DNA of 7,051 nucleotides. Origin: Thermodesulfovibrionales bacterium (lineage in GTDB: Bacteria > Nitrospirota > Thermodesulfovibrionia > Thermodesulfovibrionales > UBA1546). The stretch is taken from assembly GCA_919901705.1 (NCBI GenBank), contig CAKKPR010000065.1:1-7051 (forward strand), read 5' to 3'. Within the stretch, counting starts at the first letter, position 1, and every line of letters starts with the position of its first letter. Below the pieces are notes generated by a model that was not told the origin of the DNA, did not search any database, and saw only the letters and a program-made list of their open reading frames with translations. The position numbers and the translations under genes are program-made. Below, one piece after another: positions 1 through 5,217 of this stretch.

Positions 1-22
1 TTAATGTTGTAACCTATTAAAT

Positions 23-673
23 TTATGTTGAGAAATAATTTTTCAGAGCTTTAAGGCAGTTTAAAGTCTTTTCCCCTTCTTCTGTAAGGGAATATGATTT
101 TTCTTCGTCCTGTTCTATTATTCCCTTTTCTTTAAGCGCTTTTAGATGGAAAAGAATTTTTGTATGGTCTTCTATATTGAGTTTTTTAGTGATTTCTGTT
201 AGACGCATATTTGTTTTTGAGCAAAACAACTCCATAATCTTTCTCCTTACAGGATTGGATAAGGTATCCAGAGCATAATCAAGGTCTAACTTCTTTATGC
301 CTTCTTCAAACCTGACCTCTTCAAGAACACGTTTTATTGTGACAAGTAGTTCATTAGTCTTAAAGGGTTTAGATATATAGTCGCTTGCCCCTTTTTTTAT
401 AGCATCCACTGCGTTTTCTACTGTTGCAAAGGCTGTAATCATAATTACCCGTGTTTTTGGACTAAGTCTTCTGAGTTCTCTAAGGGTATCAATACCGTCC
501 ATCCTGGGCATCATTAAATCAAGAAGAACGATATCGAAATCTTCAGACTTTACCATCTCTATCGCATCTTTCCCAGAGAATGCCTCGCATATATAGTAGC
601 CCTTACATCTCAAGAGGTCGGACAGTGTTGTCCTCACTCCATCATCGTCATCTATTACAAGAATTTTTTTCAT
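23..673 (-). CDS. Response regulator: receiver domain plus ArsR-like winged-helix output
   Basis: A 216-residue cytoplasmic two-component response regulator. Residues 1-120 form a canonical receiver: acidic cluster D8-D11 after KKILVI, phospho-acceptor D52 in IVLLDLMMP, switch T80 in MITAF, and K102 in SKPF. The stretch from the switch to SKPF (AFATVENAVDAIKKGASDY) resembles NtrC-class receivers. Residues 133-205 are not a sigma-54 AAA+, OmpR or NarL output. They read as an ArsR/archaeal-style winged helix: LSNPVRRKIMELF, then a helix-turn-helix (RLTEITKKLNIEDHTKILFHLKALKEKGII) and a wing ending in YSLTEEG. It therefore probably binds DNA as a phosphorylation-controlled transcription factor; its targets are unknown. 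The start is the ATG at 673, with a weak TAGG Shine-Dalgarno six bases upstream. It is transcribed divergently from gltX and no kinase gene is visible next to it. The receiver call is near certain; the output-family call is by motif only. Confidence 0.95.
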   Translation of the reverse strand: MKKILVIDDDDGVRTTLSDLLRCKGYYICEAFSGKDAIEMVKSEDFDIVLLDLMMPRMDGIDTLRELRRLSPKTRVIMITAFATVENAVDAIKKGASDYISKPFKTNELLVTIKRVLEEVRFEEGIKKLDLDYALDTLSNPVRRKIMELFCSKTNMRLTEITKKLNIEDHTKILFHLKALKEKGIIEQDEEKSYSLTEEGEKTLNCLKALKNYFST

Positions 674-744
674 AACCTGCCTACTTTTAAAGATAAAAAG
701 AATCCCGTATTAGGTAGTGCAACTTGGCAATAATATATCATTTA

Positions 745-750
745 ATTATA
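745..750 (-). promoter_or_regulatory. Candidate -10 box for the response regulator gene
   Basis: On the minus strand these bases read TATAAT, a perfect sigma-70 -10 hexamer, about 70 bases upstream of the response-regulator ATG. The hexamer at the expected -35 distance (GAAACC) is poor, so this is only a candidate in AT-rich DNA where such boxes arise by chance. No sigma-54 -24/-12 pair was found despite the NtrC-like receiver. Confidence 0.3.
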
Positions 751-809
751 GAAAAAAGTCAAAGGATGGTTTCTTCTGTTTTCTTATCTGTGCATGATTC
801 ATCAAAATC

Positions 810-818
810 TGTTATATT
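810..818 (+). promoter_or_regulatory. Candidate extended -10 promoter for gltX-glnS
   Basis: TGTTATATT fits the extended -10 pattern TGnTATAAT with one mismatch. It would start transcription near 825 and give a leader of about 40 bases, ending with the strong ribosome site of gltX. The -35 region is poor, as is common for extended -10 promoters. An alternative upstream candidate is TTGGCA (724-729) with TATAGA (747-752) at 17-base spacing. Confidence 0.4.
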
Positions 819-845
819 TTATATCTTAGAAACTGATTTTGTTTT

Positions 846-852
846 AGGAGGT
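846..852 (+). promoter_or_regulatory. Ribosome binding site of gltX
   Basis: AGGAGGT is a near-perfect Shine-Dalgarno sequence. It sits 13 bases before the ATG at 866, longer than the usual 5-9, and the spacer is almost all A. No in-frame start lies closer, and the protein begins with the family-typical MIRVRFAPSPTG, so the ATG at 866 is the start. Confidence 0.8.
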
Positions 853-865
853 AACTAAAAAAACA

Positions 866-2323
866 ATGATACGTGTTCGTTTTGCACCGAGTCCAACAGG
901 GCATCTTCACATCGGAGGGGCGAGGACTGCCCTTTTTAACTATCTGTTTGCAAGAAACAATAATGGCAAATTCATCCTGAGGATTGAGGATACTGACAGA
1001 ACACGTTCGACAGATGAATATATAGAAGCAATCATAGAGGGAATGAAATGGCTCAGACTTGAATGGGATGAAGGCCCTTTCAGGCAGACAGACAGATTCG
1101 ATATCTATAAAAGTTATGTTGAAAAACTTTTAAAAGAGGAAAAGGCATATTACTGCTATTGCTCCCCTGAAGAACTTGACGAGAGAAGAAAAGAGGCAAT
1201 GGCTCAGGGCAAACCCCAGAAATATGACAGAAGATGTAGAAAATTAGAAGGTCAAGGGGCAAGGGGTCTCGCCTCGGGTCCGCACTCAGGCGGATTCGCC
1301 GAGGAGAACGAGTCGCCAAGGAGACAAGGAGCTGTAAGATTCAAGATGCCTCAGGAAGGCCAGACTGTTGTTGATGATATGATGAGGGGAAAAGTAGTTT
1401 TTGAAAATGACCAGCTCGATGACCTCATAATCATGCGCTCGGATGGAACGCCTACATACAATTTCACTGTTGTTGTTGATGACGTTGACATGAAGATAAC
1501 ACATGTAATAAGGGGAGATGACCATCTGAATAATACTCCTAAGCAGCTGCATATTTATAAGGCGTTGGGATATGAAATCCCTTTGTTTGCCCATCTTCCG
1601 ATGATACTCGGCGCTGACAAGGCAAGGCTTTCTAAAAGGCACGGCGCAACTTCTGTTATGGCATACAAGGAGATGGGTTATCTTCCTGATGCGCTTGTGA
1701 ACTACCTCGTAAGGCTCGGATGGTCTTATGGAGACCAGGAAGTATTCACAAGGGAAGAGCTTATCAAGCATTTCTCATTCGAGAATGTCGGGAAATCATC
1801 CGCTGTATTTAACCCTGAGAAACTTATCTGGCTCAACAGCCAGTACATTATCAAATCAAATCCTGAAGAGCTTGCAGAGATGGTAATTCCTTTCCTTGAA
1901 AATGCAGGCACCATCCAGAAAGGACAGGGAATAGACAAACTGTGGCTTTCTAAAGCAATAAAGACACTTCAGGAGCGCGCAAAGACTCTGGTTGAGCTTG
2001 CAAATTCCCTGCGCTACTATATTGCTGAAGATATTGAATATAACGAGAAGGCAAAGGTAAAATTCCTTAATGAAAAGAGCCGCGATTTATTGAGTGAATT
2101 AAAAGACAGCCTGACATCTTTAGCTGATTTTTCAGCGTCAAGCCTGGAAACCATCTTTAAGGCAATAGTTGAAAAGCATGGCATAAAACTCGGCGCCCTC
2201 GCCCAGCCTGTGCGCGTTGCAATAACCGGCGGCACAGAAAGCCCGGGGATATTCGAGGTGCTTGAAGTATTGGGGAAAGAAAAGACGATTAAGAGATTAG
2301 AGAAGGCAATTAAGGCGATATGA
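866..2323 (+). CDS. gltX: Glutamyl-tRNA synthetase (GluRS), with an in-frame palindromic insert
   Basis: Class I aminoacyl-tRNA synthetase that attaches glutamate to tRNA-Glu with ATP in the cytoplasm. The 485 residues are within the family's usual 460-490. The Rossmann catalytic domain opens with APSPTG and the HIGH-equivalent H15-I-G-G. IEDTDR (40-45) lines the glutamate site, and the KMSKR-equivalent is R254-L-S-K-R258. Residues from about 330 form the helical anticodon-binding domain. A zinc-site motif like that of E. coli GluRS (CxC-x24-CxH) is visible as C97, C99, C124, but the fourth ligand position is K126 instead of His. Just after it, residues about 130-155 (GARGLASGPHSGGFAEENES and flanks) replace the usual short acidic helix before VRFKMP. 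They are encoded by a GC-rich palindrome, and the segment is about 13 residues longer than in T. thermophilus GluRS. The reading frame stays open and all catalytic motifs are intact, so the enzyme is probably functional. Its stop overlaps the glnS start as ATGA, implying translational coupling. Confidence 0.98.
   Translation: MIRVRFAPSPTGHLHIGGARTALFNYLFARNNNGKFILRIEDTDRTRSTDEYIEAIIEGMKWLRLEWDEGPFRQTDRFDIYKSYVEKLLKEEKAYYCYCSPEELDERRKEAMAQGKPQKYDRRCRKLEGQGARGLASGPHSGGFAEENESPRRQGAVRFKMPQEGQTVVDDMMRGKVVFENDQLDDLIIMRSDGTPTYNFTVVVDDVDMKITHVIRGDDHLNNTPKQLHIYKALGYEIPLFAHLPMILGADKARLSKRHGATSVMAYKEMGYLPDALVNYLVRLGWSYGDQEVFTREELIKHFSFENVGKSSAVFNPEKLIWLNSQYIIKSNPEELAEMVIPFLENAGTIQKGQGIDKLWLSKAIKTLQERAKTLVELANSLRYYIAEDIEYNEKAKVKFLNEKSRDLLSELKDSLTSLADFSASSLETIFKAIVEKHGIKLGALAQPVRVAITGGTESPGIFEVLEVLGKEKTIKRLEKAIKAI
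1253..1333 (+). repeat. GC-rich palindromic element inserted in frame within gltX
   Basis: Nested inverted repeats: CCTCGG (1272-1277) pairs with CCGAGG (1299-1304), TCCGC (1279-1283) with GCGGA (1290-1294), and CTCG (1268-1271) with CGAG (1309-1312). Outermost, GTCTC (1266-1270, partly sharing bases with the CTCG arm) matches GAGAC (1321-1325). The core 1265-1317 is 70% GC (37 of 53), well above the rest of gltX. Near-direct repeats flank it: CAAGGGGCA (1253-1261) and CAAGGAGCT (1325-1333), exactly 72 bases apart, or 24 codons. CAAGG occurs twice on each side. This looks like a mobile palindromic element with duplicated ends that kept the frame, comparable in principle to protein-coding palindromic elements known from Rickettsia. 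Only one copy lies in this window, so the repeat-family call is inference. Confidence 0.65.
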
Positions 2324-4011
2324 ACACACCCGAAACTCCGCATCCATCTGATTTTATAAGAGAGCTAATCAGGGAAGACCTGAAGAACAGGAAATTCGAC
2401 AGCCGTGTTCATACGCGCTTTCCCCCTGAGCCTAACGGCTATCTTCACATCGGACATGCAAAATCCATATGCCTGAATTTTGGGATTGCATCCGAATTCA
2501 AAGGCCTCTGCAATCTCAGGTTCGATGATACGAATCCAAGCAAAGAAGAAGCCGAATATGTTGAATCAATAAAAGAGGATGTTAAATGGCTTGGATTTGA
2601 CTGGGACAATAGGGAATATTATGCATCAGACTACTTTGAAAAGTTATACGGATATGCTGTCGAACTCATTAAAAAAGAAAAGGCATACGTATGCGACTTA
2701 AACGCTGATGAGATAAGAGAGTACCGCGGAACGCTTACAGAACCGGGTAAGAAAAGCCCATATCGCAGCCGCTCTGTTGAAGAAAATATCGAACTCTTTG
2801 AAAAAATGCGTAAAGGTGAATTCCCTGACGGCTCGCGCACCCTTCGCGCAAAGATAGATATGAAATCAGGGAATATAAATATGAGAGACCCTGTCATATA
2901 CAGAATAATGCGCGCAACTCATCACCGGACAGGAGATAAGTGGTGCATTTATCCGATGTATGACTTTGCCCACTGTTTTTCTGATTCAATAGAAAAAATC
3001 ACTCATTCAATCTGCACGCTTGAATTTGAAGACCACCGGCCCTTATATGACTGGTTCCTTGATGAGCTTGGTGTTCACCACCCTCAGCAGATAGAGTTCG
3101 CGCGTCTGAATCTGAGCCATACGGTTTTGAGCAAGAGAAAACTTATTCAACTCGTTCAGGAAAAACATGTCAGCGGATGGGATGACCCCAGAATGCCTAC
3201 CATATCAGGCCTGAGGAGACGCGGGTATACCCCTGAGTCAATAAGAAACTTCTGTGAGCGCATTGGAGTTGCAAAAAGAGACAGCACTGTTGATATGGCC
3301 CTGCTTGAGTTCTGCATCAGAGAAGATTTGAACAAACATACCCAACGTGTCATGGCTGTTCTCCGTCCGTTAAAGGTTGTAATAGATAATTATCCTGAAA
3401 ATCAGGTTGAAGAACTGGACGCTGTAAATAACCCGGAGGATCCGGGCATGGGCACAAGAAAAGTCCCTTTCTCGCGGGTGCTCTACATAGAAAAAGATGA
3501 TTTCCGTGAAGACCCGCCAAAAGGATTCTTCCGCCTCTCACCAGGAAAAGAAGTAAGGCTGAGGTATGCTTATTACATAACCTGTACCAGTGTGGCTAAA
3601 GATAAAAATACCGGCGAAGTAACAGAACTCCACTGTACATATGATCCTGCTACACGCGGCGGTGATTCTCCTGACGGGCGGAAGGTCAAGTCAACTATTC
3701 ACTGGGTTTCAGCTTCACACGCTATCGAGGCAGAAGTACGCCTTTATGACCACTTTTTCACAAAACCTGTCCCCGGCGATGAGAGCAATGATTTCAAGAC
3801 AGATATGAACCCAAAATCACTTGAATCACTGAAATCGTGTTTTGTCGAACCATGCCTTGCAGATGCAAAATCAGGAGACAGATTCCAGTTCGAGAGGATG
3901 GGTTATTTCTGTGTTGACCCGGATTCTTCCGATAAAGGATTAGTTCTCAACAGGACAGTGACATTGCGTGATACATGGGCCAGGATAGAAAAAGCGCAGA
4001 AGAAAAATTAA
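2320..4011 (+). CDS. glnS: Glutaminyl-tRNA synthetase (GlnRS)
   Basis: Class I synthetase that attaches glutamine directly to tRNA-Gln in the cytoplasm. The 563 residues compare with 554 in E. coli. The catalytic core shows RFPPEPNGYLHIGHAKS, with HIGH at 43-46, and LRFDDTNP (66-73). The GlnRS-specific THSICTLEFEDHRPLYDW block is at 228-245, and the KMSKR-equivalent V-L-S-K-R at 269-273. Residues from about 340 to 555 form the two beta-barrel anticodon-binding domains, including the conserved PGMGTRKVPFSRV region and C-terminal FERMGYFCVD. No extra N-terminal Yqey-like domain is present. The ATG at 2320 overlaps the gltX stop; AAGG at 2312-2315 is the nearest ribosome-site candidate. GlnRS is thought to have entered bacteria from eukaryotes and is absent from many lineages that use GatCAB amidation, so its presence argues that this organism charges tRNA-Gln directly. 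The 3' end converges on the next gene with only 3 bp between stops and no room for an intergenic terminator. Confidence 0.98.
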   Translation: MNTPETPHPSDFIRELIREDLKNRKFDSRVHTRFPPEPNGYLHIGHAKSICLNFGIASEFKGLCNLRFDDTNPSKEEAEYVESIKEDVKWLGFDWDNREYYASDYFEKLYGYAVELIKKEKAYVCDLNADEIREYRGTLTEPGKKSPYRSRSVEENIELFEKMRKGEFPDGSRTLRAKIDMKSGNINMRDPVIYRIMRATHHRTGDKWCIYPMYDFAHCFSDSIEKITHSICTLEFEDHRPLYDWFLDELGVHHPQQIEFARLNLSHTVLSKRKLIQLVQEKHVSGWDDPRMPTISGLRRRGYTPESIRNFCERIGVAKRDSTVDMALLEFCIREDLNKHTQRVMAVLRPLKVVIDNYPENQVEELDAVNNPEDPGMGTRKVPFSRVLYIEKDDFREDPPKGFFRLSPGKEVRLRYAYYITCTSVAKDKNTGEVTELHCTYDPATRGGDSPDGRKVKSTIHWVSASHAIEAEVRLYDHFFTKPVPGDESNDFKTDMNPKSLESLKSCFVEPCLADAKSGDRFQFERMGYFCVDPDSSDKGLVLNRTVTLRDTWARIEKAQKKN

Positions 4012-4014
4012 TGG

Positions 4015-5217
4015 TCATTGTGAGCGGGGGCTATTCCCTGCAAGCATATTTATAAATACTCTCGTGAGAATAGGGTCAAAGGCGTTGCCACTCTTTTCAT
4101 ATATAGACTTTAAGGCATTTTCAGGCGTATAAGCAACCCGTCCGTATATCTTTCCTGAGGTGAGCGCATCATAATAATCAGCTATGCTTATAATCCTGCT
4201 AAAAATATTGGGTGTTCTTTTCCTGGAGAGTTCAGGATAGCCGGTATTGTCATAGTTCAGATGATGTTCAAAAGAAACGAGCATAGAGATAATTGATATA
4301 TCGCTGAGGTCTTTTGCCCTTACCAATGCCTTTACGCCTTCCACCGGATGTCTCATTATCAACTCTATTTCCTTGGGATTGAATCCTGATGGTTTGTTTA
4401 GAATTGAGAGAGGGATTTCAGTCTTCCCTATATCGTGAAAGACCGCAGCTATACCGAGACTGCTTAATTGATATTTGGGGAGCCTGATTCTCTTGCCAAG
4501 CGCTATTGAAAGGATAGCAGTATTTATCATGTGGTTGTACTGATAATTCTCAAAGTTTTTAAGTGTTGTGAAGCCTAAGATAACATTCTCATCTTTGAGA
4601 ATGTTATCTACTATTGCATGTATAACCCTCTTGACCTTTCTTATGTTTATCGGTTTGCCTGTCCTGGCAGAACTGTCAATTTCTTTAACGGCATAAAGTC
4701 CCATAGTATACAGTTTTGTTGCGACCGCCCTTGTGTCGCTCATGTCAACAGAATCCTTTTTCTCGAAAAAAAGAGGACCTCCGATAGAAATACCTTTTGT
4801 CAATTTGCTCTCGAGTAACGACTGTATCTCTGAGGCCTCAACTCCACCCTTAACAGAATAAGCAAGGTATATCAAGTCATCGCTTTGAAGCGGCGCCCTG
4901 AATGTAAGGACGCCAATCTTCCTTTTTTGAAATTCCCCTGCAAGAAATTCAACGTTGCCAATATCGGATAATGATGTCTTTACCCTTACATCTTCAATAA
5001 AAAAAGAGCCCTCAACCATCTTAAGGCTAAGTTCCCCTCTTTCATCTAGAAATGGGGCGAGGTCTGAGAGAAGCCTGGATGCAGCATTTACCATAGCCTC
5101 ATTTATTGAGCCGTGTATACCCGTCAGTTTTACAAGTATCGAAAGATGGTTTACTATCGCCGTTCCATATCGGGCAACCTTTTCCTTAAATGCATCATCA
5201 CTTTTTTTATCTTTCAT
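4015..5217 (-). CDS. HD-GYP domain protein with a shared uncharacterised N-terminal domain
   Basis: A 400-residue soluble protein with no signal peptide or membrane segment. The C-terminal half (about 215-395) is an HD-GYP domain, a family that hydrolyses cyclic di-GMP (some members 3',3'-cGAMP) at a di- or tri-metal site. Visible positions: first His H229 (QYNHMIN), H261-D262 with K265 in FHDIGKTEIP, H290 in HPVEG, H318-H319, D323, GYP at 326-328, and D347/D350 in IADYYDA. The signature is altered: HHExxDGxGYP reads HHLNYDNTGYP. Tyr at 225, where trinuclear enzymes carry Glu, suggests a two-metal site. Residues about 30-120 match the N-terminus of the upstream HEAT protein (for example SRLLSDLAPFLDERGELSL and IGVLTFRAPLQSDDLIYL). 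The start overlaps the HEAT gene stop as ATGA, with AAAGG upstream at 5228-5232, so the two are probably made together. Phosphodiesterase activity is likely but not assured, given the changed residues. Confidence 0.92.
   Translation of the reverse strand: MKDKKSDDAFKEKVARYGTAIVNHLSILVKLTGIHGSINEAMVNAASRLLSDLAPFLDERGELSLKMVEGSFFIEDVRVKTSLSDIGNVEFLAGEFQKRKIGVLTFRAPLQSDDLIYLAYSVKGGVEASEIQSLLESKLTKGISIGGPLFFEKKDSVDMSDTRAVATKLYTMGLYAVKEIDSSARTGKPINIRKVKRVIHAIVDNILKDENVILGFTTLKNFENYQYNHMINTAILSIALGKRIRLPKYQLSSLGIAAVFHDIGKTEIPLSILNKPSGFNPKEIELIMRHPVEGVKALVRAKDLSDISIISMLVSFEHHLNYDNTGYPELSRKRTPNIFSRIISIADYYDALTSGKIYGRVAYTPENALKSIYEKSGNAFDPILTRVFINMLAGNSPRSQ
4578..4609. repeat. Perfect 13-bp inverted repeat inside the HD-GYP gene
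   Basis: AGATAACATTCTC (4578-4590) and its exact reverse complement GAGAATGTTATCT (4597-4609) flank the 6-base loop ATCTTT. It encodes residues 203-214 (VDNILKDENVIL), the helical stretch just before the HD-GYP core. There is no U-tract after it on the coding strand, so it is not a standard terminator. It could form an RNA hairpin in the message, be a protein-binding palindrome, or be chance. Confidence 0.85.

Noticed and set aside
1..22. Possible gene end at the left edge
   Set aside because: Twenty-two bases downstream of the response regulator are too few to assign; no terminator hairpin is seen there.
795..804. Possible operator TGATTCATCA upstream of the gltX -10 box
   Set aside because: A single 4+4 palindrome is expected often by chance in AT-rich DNA, and no second site supports it.
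674..865. Small RNA, riboswitch or T-box leader upstream of gltX
   Set aside because: The divergent region is AT-rich without conserved T-box or specifier-type structure and the predicted leader is only about 40 bases.
1286..1771. Minus-strand open frame of 161 codons opposite gltX
   Set aside because: It is the antisense shadow of a clearly coding gltX; its product resembles no family and has no ribosome site context.
3432..3446. Hairpin CCCGGA-GGA-TCCGGG inside glnS
   Set aside because: It encodes NPEDPGMG, a conserved GlnRS segment whose codons give this short symmetry. Arms are only 6 bp and there is no sign of insertion.
4009..4020. Terminator between glnS and the HD-GYP gene
   Set aside because: Stops are 3 bp apart and no GC-rich stem with U-tract is visible nearby on either strand; termination must lie within the opposing gene or depend on Rho.
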